This document shows, piece after piece, positions 1-5,416 of a stretch of 5,416 bases of DNA. This DNA is from an uncultured Methanobrevibacter sp. GTDB taxonomy: Archaea > Methanobacteriota > Methanobacteria > Methanobacteriales > Methanobacteriaceae. Below the pieces are notes generated by a model. It did not search any database. It saw only the letters and a program-made list of their open reading frames with translations, and had not been told where the DNA came from. The DNA lies in the NCBI GenBank assembly GCA_902795935.1, contig CADBMS010000233.1, forward strand, positions 1 to 5,416. The letters run 5' to 3'. A program made the position numbers and the translations under genes. How positions within the stretch are numbered: position 1 is the first letter of the stretch; each line of letters begins with the position of its first letter.

Positions 1-1
1 C

Positions 2-1741
2 CCTACATTATTAAATTCTGTTAAAAAATTAGAATATAGAGGTTATGACTCCGTAGGTATTGCTACTTTAGGTAATGGGTTAAATATTAAAAAAGACAAA
101 GGTAAAATTGATGATGCAGATAAAAATGTGGGATTATCTGATTTATCAGGAAATATGGGAATATCTCATGTTAGGTGGGCTACACATGGTGTTCCTAATC
201 AAAAAAATGCTCATCCTCATACTGATTGTGAGAATAAAATTGCAGTTGTGCATAACGGAATTATTGAGAATTATAAAGGAATTAAAAATCAATTAATTGA
301 TGAAGGCCATATATTTAAATCTGATACTGATACTGAGGTCATACCTAAAAAAAAAAAAAAATATATGAATCAAGGGTTAGATTTAGAAGCAGCATTATAT
401 GAAACATTAAAAGTAATTAAAGGATCTTATGCATTAGCTATTATATCTGCTGATGAACCTAATAAAATAATAGGTGCGCGTAAAGAAAGTCCCTTAATTC
501 TTGGTAGTGGTGATGATGAATATTTTTTAGCATCTGATGTTCCTGCTATTTTGAGTCATACTAATAATATAATTTACATTGAAGATGGTGAAATTGTAAT
601 TTTAGATGGTACTGGGATTACTGTTAAAAATTTATTAGGTGAAATAATAGATAAGGAAGTTCACACTATTGATTGGACTTCTGATATGGCTGAAAAAAAT
701 GGTTTTGACCATTTCATGATTAAAGAAATTCATGAACAGCCTAATGTTGTTAAAAATACTATTATGGAAGCGCAAGATATAGAAAAATTAGTTTCTAAAA
801 TAGATTTGGAAAATATTGAAAAAATATGTTTTGTTGCATGTGGAACATCATATCATGCATCATTGATAGGTAAATATTTATTTGAAACATTGTTAGAGTT
901 ACCAACAGATGTTATTTTAGCTTCAGAATTTCAATATTCTGCTAAAACAATGAATGATAAAACATTAGTTATTTTTATTAGTCAATCTGGTGAAACAGCT
1001 GATACTTTGAATGCATTAAATATGGTTAAAGAAACATCTGAAACCTTAGTTATTGTTAATGTTTTAGGAAGTACTGCTACGCGTGAAGCTAATCATGTAA
1101 TTTATACTCGTGCAGGTCCTGAAATTGGAGTTGCTGCTACAAAAACCTATGTTAGTCAATTAACATGCATATATTTATTAGTTGCATATATGAGTAATCA
1201 TTTAGGATTAATTGATGAATTAAAAAAGATTCCGGAATATATGCTTGAATTACTAAATCAAGAAGAATATATTCATAAAATAGCTAATAAATATAAAGAT
1301 AAATATGACTTTTTCTTTATTGGTAGGGGATTATCTTATCCTACAGCATTAGAAGGAGCATTAAAACTTAAAGAAGTAACTTATATACATGCTGAGGGAT
1401 ATGCTGCAGGAGAATTGAAACATGGGCCATTGGCATTAATTGATGTTGGCGTTCCAGTAGTTGCTGTAGCGCCTAATGGTGATGCACATGATGAAACTTG
1501 TAGTAATGTTGAAGAAGTTTGTGCAAGAGGTGCAGAAATAATATCACTTTGTGCTGAGGATGATGAATTAATGATTAATGATTCTTATGATACAATATCT
1601 GTAAATAGCGAAATATCTGAATTAATTTCACCAATAGTGTATATTGTGCCATTGCAATTATTATCATATTATATCAGCATTGAAAAAGGTATTGATCCTG
1701 ATAAACCAAAAAATTTAGCTAAATGTGTAACTGTGAAATAA
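2..1741 (+). CDS. glmS: Glutamine--fructose-6-phosphate aminotransferase (isomerizing), 5'-partial
   Basis: Makes glucosamine-6-phosphate from fructose-6-phosphate and glutamine in the cytoplasm, the first step towards UDP-N-acetylglucosamine for cell-envelope and glycan synthesis. The frame is open from position 2; 579 codons are visible. By comparison with E. coli GlmS about 15 residues are missing, including the start and the N-terminal catalytic Cys. Visible numbering: the glutaminase domain has HVRWATHG (57-64), HNGIIEN (84-90) and TDTE (109-112); the first SIS domain has CGTSYHA (280-286) and SQSGET (327-332); the second SIS domain has LEGALKLKE (450-458) and GELKHGPL. Counterparts of E. 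coli E481, K485, E488, H504 and K603 are all present (451, 455, 458, 474, 574). The end LAKCVTVK departs slightly from the usual LAKSVTVE. The GTG at 128 is internal, not the start, since the conserved LEYRGYDS lies upstream of it. Oddity: A15 at 347-361 encodes five lysines. Upstream regulation is not visible. Confidence 0.97.
   Translation, partial: PTLLNSVKKLEYRGYDSVGIATLGNGLNIKKDKGKIDDADKNVGLSDLSGNMGISHVRWATHGVPNQKNAHPHTDCENKIAVVHNGIIENYKGIKNQLIDEGHIFKSDTDTEVIPKKKKKYMNQGLDLEAALYETLKVIKGSYALAIISADEPNKIIGARKESPLILGSGDDEYFLASDVPAILSHTNNIIYIEDGEIVILDGTGITVKNLLGEIIDKEVHTIDWTSDMAEKNGFDHFMIKEIHEQPNVVKNTIMEAQDIEKLVSKIDLENIEKICFVACGTSYHASLIGKYLFETLLELPTDVILASEFQYSAKTMNDKTLVIFISQSGETADTLNALNMVKETSETLVIVNVLGSTATREANHVIYTRAGPEIGVAATKTYVSQLTCIYLLVAYMSNHLGLIDELKKIPEYMLELLNQEEYIHKIANKYKDKYDFFFIGRGLSYPTALEGALKLKEVTYIHAEGYAAGELKHGPLALIDVGVPVVAVAPNGDAHDETCSNVEEVCARGAEIISLCAEDDELMINDSYDTISVNSEISELISPIVYIVPLQLLSYYISIEKGIDPDKPKNLAKCVTVK
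347..361 (+). repeat. 15-base poly-A homopolymer inside glmS
   Basis: Fifteen consecutive A's read in frame as five lysines directly after the conserved TDTEVIP segment. Family members usually have a mixed hydrophobic/acidic helix here (PHLIEKY-like, from general knowledge), so the length is kept but the composition is not. Loss of one A would give a TGA stop two codons later; gain of one A would give a TGA at 400-402 in the original numbering. It may be real, or a sequencing or assembly artefact. Confidence 0.9.
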
Positions 1742-1810
1742 AAATTCTCCATAATCTTCAATTATTTTAGCATTATTTTATTTTTTATAATCTTATTCTA
1801 TTTTTATTTG
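1742..1810 (+). terminator. T-rich tract after glmS, probable archaeal-type termination region
   Basis: The spacer after the glmS stop is dominated by T on the coding strand, including six T's at 1781-1786 and five at 1801-1805. Archaeal RNA polymerase commonly terminates at oligo-T runs without a hairpin, and I see no convincing stem-loop. The same stretch holds a TATA-like TTTATAAT at 1784-1791, which would place transcription start near 1812-1816 and could serve the downstream methyltransferase gene with a very short leader. Both assignments are by eye. Confidence 0.35.
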
Positions 1811-1816
1811 TATAAT

Positions 1817-1823
1817 AAGGGAT
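1817..1823 (+). promoter_or_regulatory. Weak ribosome binding site of the methyltransferase gene
   Basis: AAGGGAT ends three bases before the ATG at 1827. It partly matches the archaeal Shine-Dalgarno AGGAGGTGAT (the GG and GAT parts), though the spacing is short. It supports 1827 as the start but is a weak site. Confidence 0.4.
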
Positions 1824-1826
1824 AAT

Positions 1827-3041
1827 ATGACTGAGAATAAAATATTAATTCCTGAAAAACAAGCATTAAATTTAATAAAAAAACATTTTTCTGAAGAAGC
1901 AAAGGGTAATATTAAAAATCGTAACGAAATTAAAGAAAAAATATTAAATTATTTAATAAAAACTGATGATGGTTCGTATACTTTGAATTCACAAGAATTT
2001 CAAGGAAATAGCGAAACAATGCACACGTCACATGGTGCAATAACAGAATCTTTAGAAAAATTTGTTAAACCAATTTTTAAAAATAATAATCTTCAAGAGA
2101 TAAATGTATTGGATATTTGTTCGGGCTTTGGATATAATTCTGCAGCATTAATAGAATATTTAAATATTTCTAATAATTCAAATATTAACTTAAATATTGA
2201 TTTAATTGAAATATCTTTAGAAACATTAGCTATTGGATTAATAATGCCTTCACCAATTGAATCACATAAAATTATAAAAAAAGCAATAGAAAATAAATTA
2301 ATTAAGGAAAATTACGTATCATTAAATGAAATTGAAACAAATATTCCTAAAAATTTGCATTTGAACATATTTTCTGAAGATGCTAGACAAACAATTAAGA
2401 AATTAAAAAATAATTATTATGATGCAATATTTTTAGATCCATTCAGCCCTTCAAAATCACCAGAATTATATACTGTAGAATTTTTTCAACAATTAAATAA
2501 AAAAATAAAACAAAATGGAATGATTGCAACATATACATCTTCAGCACCAGTAAGATCTGGTTTAATATTTGCAGGATTTTTTGTAGGTCAAGGCCCTATA
2601 TATGGTCGAAAATCAGCTGGTACTCTAGCATCTTTAGATTCTAATAAAATAAAAATAGATTTAAATTCAGATGATGAACGTATAATTGCATTATCTGATG
2701 TTGGTATACCCTTTCATGATTGTAATTTAAAACAATCTGCTGAACAAATTTTTGTCAATCGAAGAAATGAACGAAATAATGCTAGGGGTAGATATAAATT
2801 ATCTTCTGCAGTTAAAACACCTATCTATTTAGGTAAATCTATTGATAAAGATAAGATTGGTCGAAGGGTTTTAAGAAATATTAACCAATTAAACATTAAA
2901 GACACTAATTCTAATAAGGCCTATTTTTTAATATGTCCTCAAAGTGAAGAATGTATTTGTAATTGTAAATCTCACAGATTTAATAATTCTACTGAAAGAA
3001 TAATAGAAATGAGTAATCGTTTATCAACAGTACTCAATTAA
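1827..3041 (+). CDS. MnmC2/DUF752-family SAM-dependent methyltransferase (probable tRNA modification), stand-alone
   Basis: A 404-residue cytoplasmic methyltransferase resembling the methyltransferase half of bacterial MnmC, which methylates aminomethyluridine at the tRNA wobble position to mnm5U. Residues 48-80 (DDGSYTL, then ETMHTSHGAITE) match the family's N-terminal lead-in. Residues 94-108 (VLDICSGFGYNSAAL) form SAM motif I; E128 is the likely ribose-binding acid; D185 lies in motif III. LDPFSPSKSPELY (203-215) corresponds to MnmC LDGFAPAKNPDMW, and a GRKSAG motif (260-265) follows PVRSGLIFAGF. No FAD oxidase domain is present, as in the Aquifex DUF752 protein, which acts without one. 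The protein is about 100 residues longer than that homologue, as I recall, and ends with C370, C376, C378 and C380 (C-x5-C-x-C-x-C), of unknown role. The neighbour tgtA also modifies tRNA. The family is clear; the exact substrate in an archaeon is inference. Confidence 0.88.
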   Translation: MTENKILIPEKQALNLIKKHFSEEAKGNIKNRNEIKEKILNYLIKTDDGSYTLNSQEFQGNSETMHTSHGAITESLEKFVKPIFKNNNLQEINVLDICSGFGYNSAALIEYLNISNNSNINLNIDLIEISLETLAIGLIMPSPIESHKIIKKAIENKLIKENYVSLNEIETNIPKNLHLNIFSEDARQTIKKLKNNYYDAIFLDPFSPSKSPELYTVEFFQQLNKKIKQNGMIATYTSSAPVRSGLIFAGFFVGQGPIYGRKSAGTLASLDSNKIKIDLNSDDERIIALSDVGIPFHDCNLKQSAEQIFVNRRNERNNARGRYKLSSAVKTPIYLGKSIDKDKIGRRVLRNINQLNIKDTNSNKAYFLICPQSEECICNCKSHRFNNSTERIIEMSNRLSTVLN

Positions 3042-3058
3042 TTTTAATATTTTTACCA

Positions 3059-3068
3059 TATATAAATA
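3059..3068 (+). promoter_or_regulatory. TATA-like element, distal candidate
   Basis: TATATAAATA lies just after the methyltransferase gene. If used, it would start transcription near 3090 and leave a leader of about 100 bases before tgtA. The bases upstream are T-rich and do not resemble a purine-rich BRE, so it is the weakest of three TATA candidates in this spacer. Confidence 0.2.
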
Positions 3069-3071
3069 AAA

Positions 3072-3090
3072 ATTAATATATTATATTAAT
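3072..3090 (+). repeat. Perfect palindrome, 9-bp arms with one central base
   Basis: ATTAATATA-T-TATATTAAT is a perfect inverted repeat in the spacer upstream of tgtA. It is followed at once by a tandem 7-mer, TAACTTA twice (3090-3103). It could be a regulator-binding site or a weak hairpin, but A/T-only palindromes arise easily by chance in such DNA. Confidence 0.5.
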
Positions 3091-3101
3091 AACTTATAAC
3101 T

Positions 3102-3122
3102 TAGAAGAACAATATAATATAA
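3102..3122 (+). promoter_or_regulatory. Candidate BRE/TATA promoter for tgtA-nac
   Basis: A purine-rich AGAAGAAC at 3103-3110 precedes TATAATATAA, the arrangement expected of an archaeal BRE followed by a TATA box. Transcription would begin near 3143, giving a leader of about 49 bases before the tgtA ATG at 3192. This is the promoter candidate I favour, because the leader would retain the short AGGA near the start codon. Confidence 0.4.
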
Positions 3123-3139
3123 ATAATATTTGCTTATTG

Positions 3140-3155
3140 TTTAATTTAAATTAAA
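3140..3155 (+). repeat. Perfect 16-bp palindrome upstream of tgtA
   Basis: TTTAATTTAAATTAAA is its own reverse complement. It lies between two TATA-like elements and close to the start site predicted from the 3113-3122 element, a position where a bound repressor could act. No regulator is identified, and the A/T-only composition means chance is a live alternative. Confidence 0.5.
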
Positions 3156-3162
3156 TCTAGAT

Positions 3163-3170
3163 TATATATT
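3163..3170 (+). promoter_or_regulatory. Proximal TATA-like element before tgtA
   Basis: TATATATT is centred about 26 bases upstream of the tgtA ATG at 3192, so it would specify a nearly leaderless tgtA mRNA. A short AGGA at 3179-3182, nine bases from the ATG, would then be upstream of the transcript and unused. This competes with the promoter at 3102-3122. Confidence 0.3.
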
Positions 3171-3191
3171 AAAAAGATAGGAACTATATGT

Positions 3192-5156
3192 ATGTTTCAA
3201 ATAAAACAAAAAGATAATAGGGGTAGGACAGGTATACTTAAAACAAAACATGGTATTGTTAGAACTCCTGCTTTAATGCCAGTAATTCATCCAGAAAAGC
3301 AAACAATAGATGTTAAAAAATTTGGTGCTGAAATAGTTATAACAAATGCATATATTATTTACAAAAGTAAAGATTTAACAAAAAAAGCTTTAAATGAAGG
3401 AATACATTCATTAATTAATTATGATGGTCCAATAATGACTGATTCGGGGTCATTTCAATTATCTGTTTATGGGGATATTGATATTTCTAATCAAGATATA
3501 ATAAAATTCCAAGAGGATATAGGTTCTGATATTGGGACTTCTTTAGATATACCAACCCCTCCTTATGTATCTCGCTCAAGAGCTGAAAAAGAGTTAAAAA
3601 TAACATTAGAAAGAGCTAAAGATGCATTAAAATATAAAGAAGATATGATGCTTAATTCAGTAGTTCAAGGTTCAACTTTCTTAGATTTACGTGCTAAATG
3701 TGCAGATGAAATTGGAAAATTAGATTTTGAATTAAATCCAATTGGTGCAGTAGTTCCATTAATGGAAATGTACCAATATAAAGATTTAGTTGATGTTGTA
3801 ATGACAGCAGTTTCACATTTGCCTGAATCACGCCCAATTCATTTAATGGGTGCAGGTCATCCTATGATTTTTGCTTTAGCTGTTGCAATGGGTTGTGATT
3901 TATTTGATTCTGCAGCATATGTGTTATATGCGGAAGATGATCGTTTTTTAACTGTTAGGGGAACATATAAATTAGAAAATTTGGTTGAAATGCCTTGTTC
4001 ATGTCCAATTTGTTCAAAATACACTCCTGATGATATACGAAGTATGGATAAAGAAAAAAGAACAAAATTAATTGCAGAACATAATTTATATGAAAGTTTT
4101 GCTGAAATAAGGAGAATAAAACAAGCAATTAATGATGGGAATCTAATGGAACTAGTAGAACAACGATGTAGATCACATCCAAAATTATTAGAAGCTTATA
4201 GACATCTTGGAAACTATACTGATTATTTAGAAATATTTAATCCTTCTTCTAAAAAATCTGCATTTTTCTACACTGGTCCTGAATCATTAAATCGAGCTGA
4301 AATTAAAAGACATTTATCTAAATTAGACAACTTAAATAAAAAAAGCAGATTATTATTGATTCCAGCTTATAGAAAACCCTATCATAAATATTTAAGTCCA
4401 GATTTATCTGAATTTTTACTAGTTGGTAATTCAAATGAAGAATCTATGGATGATGTTGATATAATGGTTGTAGATGTTCCATTTGGTTTAATTCCTTTAG
4501 AATTGGATGAAGTGTACCCTTTAGCTCAAAATGATGCTCCTAAAATAATGGATAATAATGCTATCGAATTTATAAGAAATACAATTGAATCAACTTATGA
4601 TAAATATGATCAAGTTATAATTAGTAAAAATTTAGTTGATAAATTTGATTTAAATTTAAATGAAAAATTCACTGTTCCTAGTGATTTTAAGATAAAAATT
4701 GATGATTTAACTAAAATAAAAAAAGTTGCAGATTACCAATTTGGTAATGGATCTGGTGATGCATTATTCTTCGGAGACTTAAAAATTATTCATAGTAAAA
4801 AAACAGGAAAAATTAGGCATATTTATGCTGCTGATGAATTAATAGCTACAATGAGGGCTTCTGATGGTTATTTTGTTTTAAATAAAGAAGGAGCTAGACG
4901 TTTACATAGTAATACTAAATATCCTCAGAATAGGGTTGTAGTTAATGAAGACTCCGAGCCTTTTGCTCGTGATGGTAAAAGCATATTTTCTAAATTTGTA
5001 ATTGAATGTGATGAAAATATTAAAGCAAATGATGAAGTATTAATCGTTAATAAAAATGATGATTTACTTGCTTTTGGTAAATCTATTTTAAATAGTTATG
5101 AAATTTATGATTTTGATTCTGGTCAAGCTATTAAAACACGTAAAGGAGGATTATAA
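3192..5156 (+). CDS. tgtA: Archaeosine tRNA-guanine transglycosylase (preQ0 insertion at G15)
   Basis: A 654-residue enzyme that exchanges guanine-15 in the D-loop of archaeal tRNAs for preQ0, the first tRNA-level step to archaeosine. The TIM-barrel catalytic domain spans about residues 1-350. MTDSGSFQL has D84 (P. horikoshii D95), LDIPTPP has D119, LMGAGHP is at 218-224, and GCDLFDSA holds D239, the counterpart of the nucleophile (P. horikoshii D249). Zinc ligands are C269, C271, C274 and H297, with the same 28-residue span as P. horikoshii. Residues about 355-510 form the archaeal linker domains, with an ArcS-like RKPY at 394-397. A PUA domain ends the protein, with YPQNRVVVNEDSEPFARDG at 577-595. 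The length suits methanogen TgtA. The ATG at 3192 gives the standard MFxIKxKD opening; the ATG at 3188 is out of frame. The stop overlaps the nac start by one base, suggesting coupled translation. Confidence 0.97.
   Translation: MFQIKQKDNRGRTGILKTKHGIVRTPALMPVIHPEKQTIDVKKFGAEIVITNAYIIYKSKDLTKKALNEGIHSLINYDGPIMTDSGSFQLSVYGDIDISNQDIIKFQEDIGSDIGTSLDIPTPPYVSRSRAEKELKITLERAKDALKYKEDMMLNSVVQGSTFLDLRAKCADEIGKLDFELNPIGAVVPLMEMYQYKDLVDVVMTAVSHLPESRPIHLMGAGHPMIFALAVAMGCDLFDSAAYVLYAEDDRFLTVRGTYKLENLVEMPCSCPICSKYTPDDIRSMDKEKRTKLIAEHNLYESFAEIRRIKQAINDGNLMELVEQRCRSHPKLLEAYRHLGNYTDYLEIFNPSSKKSAFFYTGPESLNRAEIKRHLSKLDNLNKKSRLLLIPAYRKPYHKYLSPDLSEFLLVGNSNEESMDDVDIMVVDVPFGLIPLELDEVYPLAQNDAPKIMDNNAIEFIRNTIESTYDKYDQVIISKNLVDKFDLNLNEKFTVPSDFKIKIDDLTKIKKVADYQFGNGSGDALFFGDLKIIHSKKTGKIRHIYAADELIATMRASDGYFVLNKEGARRLHSNTKYPQNRVVVNEDSEPFARDGKSIFSKFVIECDENIKANDEVLIVNKNDDLLAFGKSILNSYEIYDFDSGQAIKTRKGGL
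5145..5149 (+). promoter_or_regulatory. Strong Shine-Dalgarno of nac, inside the tgtA 3' end
   Basis: GGAGG, extended to AAAGGAGGA at 5142-5150, lies six bases before the ATG at 5156 and matches the 16S rRNA 3' end well. It is embedded in the final tgtA codons (K-G-G-L), fixes the nac start, and supports translation of nac from the same mRNA as tgtA. Confidence 0.85.
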
Positions 5157-5416
5157 TGATTCCAAATATGGGCTCAATGAACCCTAAACAAATAAAACAA
5201 ATGCAAAGAAGTATGAAAAAAATGGGAATGAATATGCAAGATATGCATGGAGTAACTGAAGTTATCATAAAAATGAAAAATAAAGAATTAGTTATTAAAA
5301 ATCCAAGTGTCAATATAATGGATTTTATGGGACAACAAACTTATCAAGTAACAGGTAAAGCTAAAGAAAAAGTTATTGAAGAAAAATTAGAAATTCCTAA
5401 TGAAGATATAGAATTA
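5156..5416 (+). CDS. nac: Archaeal nascent polypeptide-associated complex protein (alpha-NAC homologue), 3'-partial
   Basis: Ribosome-associated chaperone that contacts emerging nascent chains; archaea carry one alpha-type protein forming homodimers. Eighty-seven codons are visible before the window ends. Residues 1-30 are a basic, methionine-rich leader (nine Met; INPK/KQMKKMG-like pattern usual for archaeal NAC). Residues 32-70 match the NAC dimerisation domain, with GVTEVIIK, ELVIKNPSV and the MGQQTYQVTGKA core. Residues 71-87 (ending EIPNEDIEL) lead into the region before the C-terminal UBA domain, which lies beyond the window. The start at 5156 has an excellent Shine-Dalgarno and overlaps the tgtA stop as TAATG, so the two are probably an operon with coupled translation. 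Nothing suggests damage; truncation is only the window edge. Confidence 0.94.
   Translation, partial: MIPNMGSMNPKQIKQMQRSMKKMGMNMQDMHGVTEVIIKMKNKELVIKNPSVNIMDFMGQQTYQVTGKAKEKVIEEKLEIPNEDIEL

Noticed and set aside
128..130. GTG as the start codon of glmS
   Set aside because: The frame is open upstream to the window edge and encodes conserved LEYRGYDS; the true start and catalytic Cys lie before the window.
108..296. Small open frame of 62 codons on the + strand
   Set aside because: It overlaps glmS in another frame, and the glmS frame carries unmistakable GATase motifs throughout; the product is low-complexity and has no ribosome binding site.
347..361. Frameshift or pseudogene status for glmS because of the A15 tract
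   Set aside because: The frame is the same before and after the tract, and all downstream catalytic motifs are intact, so as written the gene encodes a full-length protein.
1742..1826. Structured RNA (ribozyme or riboswitch) or tRNA between glmS and the methyltransferase gene
   Set aside because: Only 85 bases, T-rich with no convincing stem, no conserved RNA motif and no CCA-ending cloverleaf. A glmS ribozyme would lie upstream of glmS, is a bacterial element, and that region is not in the window.
3188..3190. ATG four bases before the chosen tgtA start
   Set aside because: It is out of frame with tgtA, and the in-frame ATG at 3192 gives the conserved N-terminus.
5131..5313. 60-codon open frame on the - strand with a hydrophobic, membrane-like product
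   Set aside because: It is antisense to the end of tgtA and the start of nac. The hydrophobicity comes from complementing AT-rich, Lys/Met-rich codons (for example ATG read as CAT and AAA/AAT as Phe/Ile-type codons).
1..5416. CRISPR array, insertion sequence or phage/defence genes
   Set aside because: No regularly spaced repeats, transposase motifs or terminal inverted repeats were seen; four core-type genes cover nearly the whole window.

Overview
This window looks like a stretch of a very AT-rich methanogenic archaeon, most likely of the family Methanobacteriaceae (Methanosphaera or Methanobrevibacter type). The evidence is an archaeosine-type tRNA-guanine transglycosylase and an archaeal nascent polypeptide-associated complex protein, both archaeal markers, together with strongly A/T-biased codon use, TAA stops and AT-rich spacers. 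The genus is an inference. All four genes lie on the + strand, and no mobile element, CRISPR array, rRNA or tRNA was seen.

Layout: (1) positions 2-1741 carry most of glmS (glutamine:fructose-6-phosphate amidotransferase), with only about the first 15 codons outside the window. Its catalytic residues are intact, but a run of 15 A's has turned a normally mixed-sequence stretch into five lysines. (2) An 85-bp T-rich spacer follows. (3) Positions 1827-3041 carry a 404-residue methyltransferase of the MnmC2/DUF752 family, free of the oxidase domain found in bacterial MnmC and ending in a compact cysteine cluster. (4) A 150-bp spacer, almost entirely A/T, holds candidate TATA boxes and two perfect palindromes. 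(5) Positions 3192-5156 carry a full-length tgtA (archaeosine tRNA-guanine transglycosylase) with catalytic, zinc and PUA parts. (6) nac starts at 5156, overlapping the tgtA stop by one base (TAATG) behind a strong Shine-Dalgarno, and runs off the window after 87 codons.

Together the genes cover amino-sugar supply (glmS) and the translation machinery: a probable tRNA-modifying methyltransferase, the enzyme that starts archaeosine formation at tRNA position 15, and a ribosome-associated chaperone. tgtA and nac look like a translationally coupled pair. The other two genes have enough spacer to be transcribed separately. Most of the window is ordinary core-genome content. The least settled items are the substrate of the MnmC2-like protein, its cysteine tail, the ArcS-like KPY motif inside TgtA, and the A15 tract in glmS.
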